DNA from: Runella slithyformis DSM 19594
GTDB lineage: Bacteria > Bacteroidota > Bacteroidia > Cytophagales > Spirosomataceae
Length of the DNA stretch: 64,000 nt
Direction: 5' to 3'
Assembly: GCF_000218895.1 (NCBI RefSeq)
Contig: NC_015703.1
Coordinates: 3,919,001 to 3,983,000 of the forward strand
Under the pieces are notes generated by a model. That model saw only the letters and a list, made by a program, of their open reading frames with translations, ran no database searches and had not been told where the DNA came from. Positions 1 to 11,300 of this stretch are shown here, one piece after another. Every line of letters starts with the position of its first letter. Position 1 is the first letter of the stretch. The position numbers and the translations under genes are program-made.

Positions 1-1028
1 ACCCGGACCTGAAAATAACGCCGGCCAAAGGCAAACGCATCGACGTTACGCCTGCGCTTTTGACCCAAATAAAACAGACCCAAGGCGTGAAGTTGGCCAC
101 GCAGGTCATTGAGGACAATGCTTTGGCGCGCTATGCCGATCGCCGCGTGGTCGTGAAGCTCAAAGGCGTGGACTCTACTTTTGAGCAACGGCATCAACTG
201 GACACCGCGCTGGTGTACGGCACCGTGCAGGTCATGGCCGACGGCGAGCCCAAAGCCGTGGTCGGTGCTACGGTGCAGCAATTGCTGGGCATCAATCCCA
301 ACGATATTCTGACCCCGCTCGAACTTTGGTACCCGCGCTCGGATACGCGCTCACTCAACCTCAATTCGCCGGATGCTTTCAATCAGCAGATCATTCGGGT
401 AGGCGGGGTGTATATGCTCGAACTGCGGTTTGACGATTACGTGATTGTACCGCTGGATTTTGCGGCCGAATTGCTCGACTACGGTACAAAACGCTCGTCG
501 ATCGAACTTCAGCTTCAACCCAACGCCGACGCCGACGCGGTCAAAAGCGACTTGGAAAAAAAGGTGGGAGATGCGTACGTGATCCGTACCCGCGACGAGC
601 AAAACGCCGATCTGCTGCGCGCCATTCGACTCGAAAAACTGTTTGTGACCGTCACCCTGGGATTGATCGTGCTGGTGGCGGCGGTAAATATTTTCTTCTC
701 GCTCTCCATGCTGGTTATCGAAAAGCGCGACGACATCAAAATGCTTTTTGCCATGGGAGCCACGCGCAGTCTGGTCAAGCGGATTTTTTTGTTTGAAGGC
801 GGGTTGGTGGCTTTTGCCGGCGCGGCGGTGGGGTTGATGTTGGGCGTGATCGTGTGTTGGGTACAGCAAACCTACGGCTTAGTGTCGATGGGCATGGTGA
901 GCTCACTGGTTGATGCCTATCCCGTCAAGATGGTGTGGCAGGATTTTGTCATTACGGGCTTGCTGGTCATTTCGGTTACCATCATCGTGTCGTTTTTACC
1001 CGCTAAACGTGCTGCTGAAATGGGGTAA
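1..1028 (+). CDS. FtsX/LolC-LolE-type ABC transporter permease, C-terminal part (5' end outside window)
   Basis: The reading frame is open from base 3 with no stop, so the gene enters from the left edge; the TTG at 60 is only an internal codon. The visible part is a periplasmic MacB_PCD-like domain followed by three predicted membrane segments, near codes for VTLGLIVLVAAVNIFF, GGLVAFAGAAVGLML and the last 20 residues. The segment after the first helix (LSMLVIEKRDDIKMLFAMGA) is the classic FtsX-family signature, and the late LEKLFVTVTL stretch is typical of LolC/E. By family it would be the permease of an ABC exporter, most probably lipoprotein release from the inner membrane; the ATPase is not in the window, so substrate is inference. 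Its TAA stop ends exactly where the convergent MBL gene's stop begins (no spacer). Confidence 0.85.
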   Translation, partial: PDLKITPAKGKRIDVTPALLTQIKQTQGVKLATQVIEDNALARYADRRVVVKLKGVDSTFEQRHQLDTALVYGTVQVMADGEPKAVVGATVQQLLGINPNDILTPLELWYPRSDTRSLNLNSPDAFNQQIIRVGGVYMLELRFDDYVIVPLDFAAELLDYGTKRSSIELQLQPNADADAVKSDLEKKVGDAYVIRTRDEQNADLLRAIRLEKLFVTVTLGLIVLVAAVNIFFSLSMLVIEKRDDIKMLFAMGATRSLVKRIFLFEGGLVAFAGAAVGLMLGVIVCWVQQTYGLVSMGMVSSLVDAYPVKMVWQDFVITGLLVISVTIIVSFLPAKRAAEMG

Positions 1029-1940
1029 CTACAATTCAATCACTTGGCCCTGCTTCGCTACTTGATAGCCTTCTTTGGCGGTTTGAATAAATTCCTTCGT
1101 TTCGGGTCGCAGCAACGGATTGGTGTGGTTGAAATGTGTAAAGTAGACCTTTTGCCGTTCGGAGGGGGGCAGCTTTTCCAATAACTTCATGGTTTCCGAC
1201 ACAAACGGGTGCGGTACTTCGCTCATGGGGCGGGGTATTTCGCCGTCGGCAAAGAAGGTGGCGTCAATAAACGCGTAATCGGCGGCTCTGACTACGTCGT
1301 TCAGGTCTTTTTTCCAAAGGTTCCACTTGTCGATGTCAGGAATGTAGACAAACGTTTTGTTGTTTGTTCGAATTCGAAAACCGACCGTTTCGGAATATTC
1401 GGCACGGTGCGGCACGGTAAACGGTTGGATTTTGATGCGCTCGTTCAATACGATCCAAGTGCTGTCGGTCATGGGGTGAAGGTCAATGTTTTTCAAACTC
1501 ACCAGCTGACTCCACGGGCCGTTGTTTTCCAGAAACCGCTGCATGAGCGGCATAGCGTAGACTTTCACGTTTTTGACCCCCAACGCCTCCCGTCCCAAGT
1601 GCATCAATCCCGTATAATGCCCCATGTGGGCGTGGGTCAAAAAAATGCCCGTCAGATCATTAGAGGTGTTTTTGGTGTGGGTTTTGAGCAGTTGTAACTG
1701 GTATTTAAAATCGGGCGTGGCGTCGATCAGCCAGCGCTGTTGGCTCTGCGGGTCCACGATCGCCAGACTCGTGACGTACAGCGGCGGGCGGCGTCCTTCC
1801 CAGGCGTCCAGACAGTTGGGCGTGTTGCATCCTGCCTGCGGATAGCCGCCGTCCTGGGTAACGCCCAAGACCAAAATGTAAGGTGATTGCCCATGGGCAA
1901 GGGTGCTGAAGAAAAGAAGAAAGCAGAAGAGAAGACGCAT
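1029..1940 (-). CDS. Secreted MBL-fold metallo-hydrolase, PqqB-like
   Basis: 303 residues with a signal peptide (hydrophobic residues 2-13, cleavage near AHGQ). The metal-binding motif THAHMGHYTG gives H103, H105 and H108; the usual Asp of HxHxDH is Gly, as in PqqB-like members. Further likely ligands are in TVPHRAEY, YIPDIDKW and YFTHFNHTNP. This family is found in Bacteroidota without any PQQ pathway, and no pqq gene lies nearby, so the substrate is unknown; a periplasmic hydrolase is the safe description. The start chosen puts the signal peptide at the N-terminus. It converges on the upstream permease with the two stop codons directly abutting. Confidence 0.8.
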   Translation of the reverse strand: MRLLFCFLLFFSTLAHGQSPYILVLGVTQDGGYPQAGCNTPNCLDAWEGRRPPLYVTSLAIVDPQSQQRWLIDATPDFKYQLQLLKTHTKNTSNDLTGIFLTHAHMGHYTGLMHLGREALGVKNVKVYAMPLMQRFLENNGPWSQLVSLKNIDLHPMTDSTWIVLNERIKIQPFTVPHRAEYSETVGFRIRTNNKTFVYIPDIDKWNLWKKDLNDVVRAADYAFIDATFFADGEIPRPMSEVPHPFVSETMKLLEKLPPSERQKVYFTHFNHTNPLLRPETKEFIQTAKEGYQVAKQGQVIEL

Positions 1941-2100
1941 ACATTAAAAAATAAGCGGTGTTTATTTGGTTTAAAATCAGGGCTAAAGCCAGGTCTGTTT
2001 ATTGGGTTTTGTCGGCCCCACGCTAAAGCATGGGGTTAGGGGAATAGGTAATTTGGGGCGGTAATTGGTGCTTCACCCTTGTTGGTTTTTTTTATCACTA

Positions 2101-2132
2101 ACCAACTTTCGACCGAATTTAGCTAAAACTTC
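2101..2132 (+). repeat. Direct repeat copy A beside the hsdR relic
   Basis: A 32-bp block (begins ACCAACTTTCGACC, ends AAAACTTC) recurs at 2727-2758 in the same orientation with 27 of 32 positions identical. In both places a GTTGTTGG-type sequence precedes it. The two copies lie on either side of the restriction-enzyme relic. Confidence 0.7.
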
Positions 2133-2137
2133 ACGCC

Positions 2138-2163
2138 GTTGTTGGTGTTTTTCCACCAACAAC
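2138..2163 (+). repeat. GTTGTTGGTG hairpin, terminator-like
   Basis: GTTGTTGGTG (2138-2147) pairs perfectly with CACCAACAAC (2154-2163) across a six-base T-rich loop. Its left 20 bases recur at 2491-2510 with one mismatch, at the beginning of the hsdR fragment's open frame. A shorter version of the stem (8 bp) is at 2704-2728. It sits just after the relic's stop and could act as a terminator or be a REP-like element. Confidence 0.6.
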
Positions 2164-2176
2164 CCCTCCTCCCTCC

Positions 2177-2566
2177 TCAATAATACTCCTTAATATACGC
2201 ATACGCCCGGTCAAAAAGCACCTGGTCTTTGTGGAGTTGGTATTTGAGGAGGGCTTTGCGGAGCGATTGCTGCACTTCGCGCTCGCCCGAGGTGGTTTTT
2301 TGCCAGCCCGGAAAATGAACCACGCGCACGATGGCGTCAATGTCATTGACGATGCGCTCCACCACCGCGGGCGTTTGGTCGGTTTTGAGCTCTAAGAACA
2401 ATTCCGACAGGGCCGCTTTGGGTGATTTTTCCTGCAAGGCTTCCATCAGTTCTTTTTCGGCCTGTACGGTTTCCTTGGCTATTTTGAGCGGTTGTTGGTG
2501 TTTTTCTACCATCTGTTGTTCTGCGCTTTTTTGAAAAAGATTATAGAATCCCCTCTTCAGGAATTA
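2177..2566 (-). pseudogene. Type I restriction endonuclease HsdR, C-terminal relic
   Basis: The last about 110 codons (ATG at 2512, stop at 2177) match the conserved C-terminal end of Bacteroidota HsdR proteins: a KTDQTPAVVERIV segment, FPGWQKTTSGEREVQ and the terminal LLKYQLHKDQ...YIKEYY. A full HsdR is about 1,000 residues with N-terminal nuclease and helicase domains; none is present, and the frame meets a stop at about 2566. No hsdM or hsdS is nearby. The first codons coincide with a copy of the local hairpin repeat (2491-2510), suggesting the truncation point lies at that repeat. Recognition rests on recall of the family, not on a search. Probably non-functional, though the 111-residue frame itself is intact. 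Confidence 0.7.
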
Positions 2567-2726
2567 TTCTTTCAATTATAGACTTAAAATATTGGGGCAA
2601 TTTCTTACTCTTTCGGATTTGTTCAGGTCATTTTTCTAATTTTTCGTTTGTATTGGGTTCTTTAGCGAGCAATGATAATTGCACCGTTGTAAGGTGTTTC
2701 GCCGTTGTTGGGTGTTCTCACCAACA

Positions 2727-2758
2727 ACCAACTTTTGACTAAATTTAGACAAAACTTC
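2727..2758 (+). repeat. Direct repeat copy B beside the hsdR relic
   Basis: Second copy of the 32-bp block of 2101-2132 (27/32 identical), preceded by the short stem GTTGTTGG (2704-2711) / CCAACAAC (2721-2728). It ends directly upstream of the ligA promoter elements. Confidence 0.7.
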
Positions 2759-2759
2759 C

Positions 2760-4909
<2,150 letters not shown>

Positions 4910-4931
4910 CGAAGAGTTTTCTGACGCGTCC

Positions 4932-4960
4932 TTTCTGATGTGCATAATTCAGTATATTTG
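4932..4960 (+). promoter_or_regulatory. Candidate promoter of the PIN toxin-antitoxin pair
   Basis: A perfect -7 element TATATTTG (4953-4960) with TTTC at 4932-4935, 17 bases upstream. It lies 14 bases before the antitoxin ATG, so the pair has its own promoter separate from ligA. Confidence 0.45.
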
Positions 4961-4974
4961 TAAAAATTAAGGCT

Positions 4975-5190
4975 ATGACGAGCATACATTTGGATACTCT
5001 CGGAGATAAATACCTCATTTCATTGGATAAATCCTCCTTTGATAAAGAATGGTTGATGGGGCTGATTGAGCGGCTAAGAATGGAAGAACTGGCCCATAAA
5101 CTCAACTTTGAAGAGGATATTGAGTCATTAGGGGAGGAGATCAAAAGCGATTGGTGGAATAAAAACAAGCAGCGTTTCATCAATGAATAG
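4975..5190 (+). CDS. Putative antitoxin of PIN-domain module
   Basis: 71 residues, acidic and predicted largely helical in the second half (LIERLRMEELAHKLNF, then ESLGEEIKSDW). It overlaps the PIN-domain gene by 8 bases, the standard arrangement of type II antitoxin before toxin. No DNA-binding fold could be recognised by eye; the assignment rests on size, overlap and partner. The ATG at 4975 follows a G-poor leader without a strong Shine-Dalgarno, which is normal for the phylum. Confidence 0.65.
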   Translation: MTSIHLDTLGDKYLISLDKSSFDKEWLMGLIERLRMEELAHKLNFEEDIESLGEEIKSDWWNKNKQRFINE

Positions 5191-5596
5191 AATTCCCGTT
5201 GTGATTGATACCAACGTCGTATTTAAAGCCCTTCGATTAAAACACTCCTCCATTCGGGGAGTTCTTAATCAAGGGACTTATCATTTTTATGCACCCAAGT
5301 TTCTGCTTATTGAGATTTTTAGACACAAAGAAAAACTTCTCAAAAACAATACCCAACTTGATGACGAATTTTATGAGTATTTAAATCTTCTTTTTCAGCG
5401 TATTACGTTTGTCAATGAGGATATTGTTTCCATTGGAAATTATATGGAAGCTTATCGGCTTTGCAAAGACATTGATGAAAAAGATGTACCGTTTGTAGCT
5501 TTGGCGATTCAATTGAATTGTGTGCTGTGGACGTATGACCAACCGATTCGGGAGGGATTAACGCAAAGAGGATTTAATCATTTTTTTGAGCTATAA
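5183..5596 (+). CDS. PIN-domain ribonuclease, putative toxin
   Basis: 137 residues. The N-terminal VVIDTNVVFKAL carries the first catalytic Asp (D9); E44 (LLIEIF), D101 (EKDVPFVALA) and D119 (WTYDQ) complete the four acidic residues expected of PIN nucleases. In such modules the toxin cleaves RNA and is neutralised by the upstream protein. The start overlaps the antitoxin end, suggesting translational coupling. All key residues are present, so it is probably active. Confidence 0.85.
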   Translation: MNRIPVVIDTNVVFKALRLKHSSIRGVLNQGTYHFYAPKFLLIEIFRHKEKLLKNNTQLDDEFYEYLNLLFQRITFVNEDIVSIGNYMEAYRLCKDIDEKDVPFVALAIQLNCVLWTYDQPIREGLTQRGFNHFFEL

Positions 5597-5615
5597 AGGT
5601 TTTATAATCACTGTA

Positions 5616-6149
5616 ATGAATCAACGTCTTATACTAAGCAGTCCGTTGTTTGAAATCATGGTCAGTCGCCTGTGCCAGCAACTCATTGAGAACCACGGCG
5701 ATTTTGCCGATTCGGCGGTGTTGGGCCTGCAACCGCGCGGTATTTTCTTTGCCGAGCGCATCGTCACGGAACTGCGGACCATTACCGGTAAGAATATTCC
5801 CCTGGGCTATTTGGATGCGACCTTCTACCGCGATGATTTTCGTCGCCGGGAGCAACTGAAACCCAATGCCACTAAAGTTAATTTTGTCATTGAAGGCAAG
5901 AAGGTGATCCTGATTGATGATGTATTGGCGACGGGCCGCATGGTGCGTGCAGCGCTGGATGCCATGCAGGCGTTCGGGCGTCCGCGAAAAGTGGAACTGA
6001 TGGTGCTGATTGACCGCCAATACAGCCGCGAGATTCCCGTAGAGCCTGACTATACCGGCATGAAGGTCAATACCCTTGATACGCAACGCGTGCAGGTCGA
6101 ATGGCGGGAGCAGGGCCACGGAGCCGATCGGATCTGGTTGGTGGATTAG
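5616..6149 (+). CDS. pyrR: PyrR-type phosphoribosyltransferase (pyrimidine regulator / UPRTase)
   Basis: 177 residues from the ATG at 5616; a TTG at 5586 in the same frame would overlap the toxin gene and is not needed. The PRPP-binding motif VILIDDVLATGR is at residues 97-108, preceded by the LGLQPRG segment and the YRDD flexible-loop region, all as in PyrR. In other bacteria PyrR attenuates the pyr operon by binding leader RNA and has uracil phosphoribosyltransferase activity. No pyr genes are adjacent, so the role here rests on family. The 20 bases between the toxin stop and this ATG leave no room for a separate strong promoter. Confidence 0.9.
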   Translation: MNQRLILSSPLFEIMVSRLCQQLIENHGDFADSAVLGLQPRGIFFAERIVTELRTITGKNIPLGYLDATFYRDDFRRREQLKPNATKVNFVIEGKKVILIDDVLATGRMVRAALDAMQAFGRPRKVELMVLIDRQYSREIPVEPDYTGMKVNTLDTQRVQVEWREQGHGADRIWLVD

Positions 6150-6200
6150 GTTTTTTTCCTTGGCAAAAATACTTTTTCACCGCCAAGTGTAGTGCCGTGA

Positions 6201-6220
6201 TAATGTTGGTGAAAACATTA
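6201..6220 (+). repeat. Small hairpin between pyrR and mazG-like gene
   Basis: TAATGTT (6201-6207) pairs with AACATTA (6214-6220) over a six-base loop. The bases that follow (TTAATTTCTGCGTTAATCTG, about 6232-6251) look like one of the simple intergenic repeats of this window. No gene is visible in 6150-6291. Confidence 0.4.
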
Positions 6221-6291
6221 CTATAAATAACCTTAATTTCTGCGTTAATCTGCGGGGATTCAATCGGCCCACTTCTGCGGGCAAAAAAAAT

Positions 6292-6645
6292 ATGACCATC
6301 GAACAAGCTCAACAGGAAGTAGATACGTGGATAAAGACCTACGGAGTGCGCTATTTCAGCGAACTCACCAATTTAGCCATTCTGACCGAAGAAGTGGGCG
6401 AACTGGCCCGCATCATGGCCCGTACCTACGGTGACCAATCGTTCAAAAAATCGGATTTGGATAAGTACCTGGCCGATGAAATGGCCGATGTGCTGTGGGT
6501 ATTGATGTGCCTCGCCAATCAGACCGGCGTAGACCTGACCGAAGCCTTTCAGAAGAATTTGGAGAAAAAAACAAAACGCGACGCCACGCGACACTTGGAA
6601 AATGAGAAATTGAAACGGAATGACGAGTTAACGAATGACGAATGA
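6292..6645 (+). CDS. MazG-like nucleotide pyrophosphohydrolase
   Basis: 117 residues, a single-domain MazG/dUTPase-like all-alpha NTP pyrophosphatase. The metal-binding EEVGEL motif (about 35-40) and the second-helix LADEMADVLWVLM motif (about 61-74) are intact. Such enzymes hydrolyse (d)NTPs to NMP and pyrophosphate in nucleotide-pool cleaning. The last residues (RNDELTNDE) are encoded by an ATTCGTCATT-family repeat at 6618-6659, so the natural protein probably ended a few residues earlier before repeat insertion. Confidence 0.85.
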   Translation: MTIEQAQQEVDTWIKTYGVRYFSELTNLAILTEEVGELARIMARTYGDQSFKKSDLDKYLADEMADVLWVLMCLANQTGVDLTEAFQKNLEKKTKRDATRHLENEKLKRNDELTNDE

Positions 6646-6659
6646 CGAGTTACGAATTA
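6618..6659 (+). repeat. GAATGACGAAT-family intergenic repeat, copy 1
   Basis: Tandem, slightly varied units of GAATGACGAGTTA / CGAATGACGAAT. It overlaps the 3' end of the MazG-like gene. Related copies are at 21903-21958 (reverse sense), 29271-29367 (both senses, forming a palindrome) and 34158-34180. Confidence 0.75.
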
Positions 6660-6727
6660 GTAAGTTTCTTAGTTCCTGCCTCTTACTTCTAAACTACTGC
6701 TTCCGGTATCTTACCTCTAACCTCCGA

Positions 6728-7546
6728 TTACTTACAGCTAAGCTCATAGGAGTAGACTGTTTCGCGCAAAACGTTGTTGTTTGATTTAGTTTTCAGCGTC
6801 CGCAGGGTAGGTACGCGCTTGTCATTGTATTGGTACGTAATATCTGTACTTTCTTTCAGTAATGTAAAATTCAGAGGATTACGACGGCTGTGCGCACGGC
6901 CGTTAAGTAAGTTCAGTACCTGCATTCCCTTCGAGAATGCATAGATATTGACTTTGTCGTCGTGGTCGCCATACTCGGCTACCAAGCTGTCCTTCGTTTT
7001 GCCGGGAACGCGTATCATCCACTTTTTGACGTTGGAGGCGGTATCATACTCCCACCTTGACGTAATACCTTTCGCTGACTGTAATTCGGCCACCCGCTGA
7101 TTGTCCTGAGTGTATACTAACTTCAATGTGTCTTGGGCCACTGCTCCCGAATTAAAGACCCGGAACGTATAAATTTTGTTCAATATTTTAGTATTGGAAT
7201 AGGCAGCTTCATAAATATAATTTTGATCCCGGGTTTCCAGATTGGTTTCCCGCAAACGGATCAGTGACTTATCTTTCGTATACTCAAAGGTATAGCGTTT
7301 AACCACCCGATTGGCGGATGTGTTGGCTGAATATTCAACCATACGTACCAACGTACGGGTAGAGTCATACTCATAAGTTCGGTACAGTACATTGTTGATA
7401 CGCTCGGAGAGCAATACACAGGTAGACAGCGCCGTAGAATCCACGGTCGGTGATATCTCATTGCCTTTGGGACGGCACCCTTTGAAGGTAACGAAGCCTG
7501 CTGATAAGAGAATGATCCCCCAATAAATAGTAAATTTATGATTCAT
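6728..7546 (-). CDS. Uncharacterised exported protein with YD-like strand repeats
   Basis: 272 residues with an N-terminal hydrophobic stretch (8-20) ending FKGC, a weak lipobox, so it may be an outer-surface or periplasmic lipoprotein. The rest alternates aromatic-rich beta strands such as RTYEYDSTRTLVRM, RYTFEYTKDKSL and SRWEYDTASNVKKW, reminiscent of single RHS/YD repeats or DUF4595-like proteins. I do not recognise a named family and propose no function. It stands alone, transcribed toward the mazG-like gene. Confidence 0.6.
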   Translation of the reverse strand: MNHKFTIYWGIILLSAGFVTFKGCRPKGNEISPTVDSTALSTCVLLSERINNVLYRTYEYDSTRTLVRMVEYSANTSANRVVKRYTFEYTKDKSLIRLRETNLETRDQNYIYEAAYSNTKILNKIYTFRVFNSGAVAQDTLKLVYTQDNQRVAELQSAKGITSRWEYDTASNVKKWMIRVPGKTKDSLVAEYGDHDDKVNIYAFSKGMQVLNLLNGRAHSRRNPLNFTLLKESTDITYQYNDKRVPTLRTLKTKSNNNVLRETVYSYELSCK

Positions 7547-7733
7547 AAATCAATGATGACGACAAAGTGAGAGCTTAACTCAATGATACGACAAATAAAA
7601 TGCCAAATAACCTTTTTTGTATATTTTGTCCTTTTTTTGCCGAAAAACAATCTATTTTCGGGTAAGTCGTTCAATGAGACGCCCTTGGGATAATTCCCTG
7701 CAAAAAAAGTGCCTTAATTTTAGAATTATTCAA

Positions 7734-7764
7734 TTTGTGTACAAACGGTCATTTATTACATTTA
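7734..7764 (+). promoter_or_regulatory. Candidate promoter of NUDIX gene
   Basis: TTTG (7734-7737), 19 bases, TACATTTA (7757-7764; one mismatch to TAnnTTTG). The start ATG is at 7771, so the transcript would have a very short or no leader. Confidence 0.4.
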
Positions 7765-7770
7765 TACTTC

Positions 7771-8271
7771 ATGGCTTCTTTTCTCTTTTGTCCATCCTGT
7801 GGAAAACCCCTTGAAACAGCGCAACTGAATCAACGGGAGCGCCTCGTTTGCTCCGAGGGTTGCGGCTTTGTTCATTGGGACAATCCTCTTCCTGTAGTAG
7901 GTGCCATCGTCGAATACGACAATGATACCGTCATTTTGATCCAAAATAAAGGCTGGCCTGCCGAATGGTACGGGATTGTAAGCGGTTTTTTAGAAAAAGG
8001 AGAATCACCGGAGGAGGCCGTTTTGCGAGAAGTAAAGGAAGAATTGGGATTGGCGGCAGAGATGGTGGAACGTCTGGGGGTCTATTCTTTTTTTCAGCGC
8101 AATGAACTCATCATCGCCTATCACGTTCGCGCTTCGGGGGAGATTCGGATGGATGAAGAAGAACTCCAAGCCTATAAGATCGTTCCGATACAAAAGCTTC
8201 GACCATGGCCATTTGGCACGGGCCTAGCCGTGAAGGAGTGGTTGGAGAAGAGGGATGAAATACAGGAATAG
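7771..8271 (+). CDS. NUDIX hydrolase with N-terminal zinc ribbon
   Basis: 166 residues from the ATG at 7771. A four-cysteine zinc ribbon (C7, C10, C27, C31) is followed by HWDNP and a complete Nudix box, G72 to G93, containing REVKEELG with the metal-binding glutamates. The layout resembles small NudC/ADP-ribose-type enzymes that hydrolyse nucleoside diphosphates linked to another moiety. Exact substrate cannot be read from sequence. A strong hairpin terminator follows 30 bases after the stop. Confidence 0.88.
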   Translation: MASFLFCPSCGKPLETAQLNQRERLVCSEGCGFVHWDNPLPVVGAIVEYDNDTVILIQNKGWPAEWYGIVSGFLEKGESPEEAVLREVKEELGLAAEMVERLGVYSFFQRNELIIAYHVRASGEIRMDEEELQAYKIVPIQKLRPWPFGTGLAVKEWLEKRDEIQE

Positions 8272-8300
8272 GACCATTTGTTAAAGCCTCATATAACAAG

Positions 8301-8329
8301 ACACCCCGCAGGCACTGCCTGCGGGGTGT
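8301..8329 (+). terminator. Bidirectional hairpin terminator
   Basis: ACACCCCGCAGGC (8301-8313) and GCCTGCGGGGTGT (8317-8329) form a perfect 13-bp stem with a 3-base loop. It sits between two convergent genes and is followed by a T-rich run (GATTTTTA) on the plus side. Confidence 0.85.
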
Positions 8330-8344
8330 TGAGATTTTTATGTA

Positions 8345-11300
8345 CTATTTTTTCCCTTTCTTTGTTTGTTTAACGGTAAACGGAATGCACAGGTCTTCAG
8401 GACAGCAGTTGACGCCCGGTTCAATGATGATGGGGCAACAGCCGCTTGCCGGACAGGACTGATTGGTGGCCGTGAAAGTGTAGGTGCCGACCTCGCTGAT
8501 CAACAGGAAGTTTCCTGAGCCTATTGACGTACTGCCGCCGTTTTTAAACCATTGTACATTGGTGTATTTGGTCGGTATATTGACCTCAGCTTTTTCGCCG
8601 GGGCAGAGTTTGACAGGTACGGTAAAGCACTGACGGTCGATGTCATCTTCTCCCTCATTACCATTACCCGGCGTGGAATCAACGTCTTTTTCGTTGGTTT
8701 TGCTGATCTCGGCTGTGTTGAAGTGTACACCTTCCTGTGTGGCTTTGACTTTGTAAGTGAGTGTGACAGTGTCACCGTTAGCGGCGATGTTGCCGATGGT
8801 CCACTTGATCACATTGCCGCTGATAGCCGCACTTCCGCGAGAAGCGATGAAACTGCCCGTCTGGAACTGCACGGTAGTAGCAATGGAGTCGGTGACTTCC
8901 ACGCCGGTGGCTCCGGTGTTTGACTGATTATATACTTTCAGGGTATAGGTAAGTACATCCCCGATTTGGGCGACTTTGGTATTGATCAACTTTTTCAACG
9001 CCAGATCCACTTCTTTGGTACAATCCTGAACCGTCACTACTACGGGAGTCCTTGGGTTCTGTTGGCAGTTGGTTGTCACCCCGTTAAGCTGTACGTAGAA
9101 AGTGTCGGTTACCGAGGCTAGGCCTGTGGGTTTGAAGTTTAAGCCGGTACTCAATACGCTGCCGCCGGTAGCATTGGCATACCAAGTTGCTGTTACGCCT
9201 TGGGTGTTGTTGCCAATGATGGTCACGCTCAAATTGGGGAATAGGCTGTCTTTGCATACAATGGCATTGTGAGTCAGCACATTTACGGTAGGACAGGCGC
9301 AGTTGGGGACCATAATGCTGACGGTATCACGGCAAGCCAATGAATCTGACTGAGTTTGCAGTATAAACCGGTATTGTCCGGGGGCGGTCATGCCGCTTAC
9401 CAATCCTGCCGGGGTAGTAACGCTGACTGTGGTGTTGGGTTGAACACTCAACACTTTCCATTTCTGGCCTGCAAGGGCATCCACCAAGTTGGCGGTGGAA
9501 GGAGCAGTAGTCCCACATACTAACGTTTGGTCAGGACCTGCGTTGGGTTTGATACAAATAGTGGCTGGTAATAAACCTGCATCTACTGTCAAGTTATTGG
9601 TCGCCAAGCTGTCAGCCGGCGATGACGTACCGCTCAACACTTTGGGGTCGAGGCTTACTTTACCTGTAATCCCCGTAGTTTTATCGGCGTCTGAGTCGTT
9701 TTTATCAGTCGTACCCGCTGCCGTGCTGTCTTTAGCTGTAAAGGCATTGCAATCAGCCGGTAGCGTTGATTTAACAAATTGTACTAAATAGTCACCTTTG
9801 GGCAGATTAGAGAATAAATACTTTCCGCCGCCCGCGGTGGTGGTGCTGTCGCGCTTGCCGGTTGGTGTGCCTGCGGAAGTTGCATTCCACAGAATCACTT
9901 TTATGCCATTAACACCTGCTTCGCCTGCATCCTGCTTGCCGTCTTTGTTGGCATCTTTCCAGACATAGTCACCGATAGAGCCCAGTGGCACAACACAGGT
10001 AGGGACAATCACTGCGGCGGTATCGGTACAAACAATACCCCCTCCTGTGATTGAATAAACAAAACGGTATGTACCTGCGGCAGTCATACCTGCAACAGCA
10101 CCTGTCGTTGGATTGATAGTGGCCGCTGCCGGATTTGCCGGGCTGCCGATAGGTGCCCAGGTGCCACCTGAAGTAACGGCGTTCAGGGTAGCTGTGGTTG
10201 CGGTAATACCCGAAGGAGAACATGTCAGTGTTACATCCGGTCCTGCATTGGGTTTGACACAGCCTGTACAAGGTTGTACGGTTATAGCGACTGTATCTGC
10301 GCAACTGCCAACAGTATAAATAAATCTGTAAGTACCTGCATTTACCATTCCTGAAACGGCTCCTGCATTTGTGACTGTTGCGGTAGCCGGATTATTAGCT
10401 ACTGCTGACCAGGTACCCCCGGCCGGTGAAAAACCGGCCAATGATGTGCTCGTTTGAAGTGTTCCGGCCACAGGGTCGGCACAGGCTAAATTTTTGTCTC
10501 CTCCGGCATTTGGCTTCGCGTTGACCGTTACCTGAACGGTATCTGTGCAGTTTGACACAGTGTAAATAAAGCTGTAGGTACCGGTGGCGGTCATACCGGT
10601 TACGGCACCTGTTGAGGTAACGGTCGGCGTTGTACCCGTAGGTTTGGCGTCAACTGTCCAACTGCCACCGGCAGGACTGAATCCGGTGAGACTTGTAGCG
10701 GTTAGCGGTTGACAAATTGATTTGTCTGCTCCTGCATTAGGTTTGGCATTTCGTGTGACTGAAACGGTGTCTGAACAACCGCCCTGTACTGTGTAGATAA
10801 AGTTATAAACACCCGCAGCAGTCATTCCGGTTACGGCACCTGTACTGCTCACTGTTGCCGCAGAAGGGTTTCCTGTTTGTGCACTCCATGTTCCGCCTGT
10901 TGGGGTAAAGCCCGTAAGTGCAGCAGTTGTAATGGGAGCACAAATTGTTTGATTTATTCCTGCATTGGGTTTTGTGCAAAGACAACTTACCGGATTTACC
11001 GTAATGGTCGTATCTTTATAACAACACTCACCAATGTAAAAACGTATTTTATACGTAGCTCCTGCATTAGGAACGCTCGTTTGAAGATCGAAAGGGAAGG
11101 TGCTTCCGATGGCCGTAGCAGTAGCGAAGGTGGTATCGCCTGTCCAGGCGCCGGTGCCTGTTTTTACTCTGAATTTGGTAAAAGGTGCAATAGCAGCTGA
11201 CAAACTGACTTTTCCGTTGTTTTGGCTGGTAACGCCGCTGCAAGTGGGAGGTGTAACTGTAATTTTATTACCGATAGATGGGATTACACAAACAAATCCG

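Noticed and set aside
351-869. Long antisense open frame within the permease gene
   Set aside because: It mirrors the coding strand's codon bias and encodes a His/Gln-rich sequence without a recognisable fold; a shadow frame.
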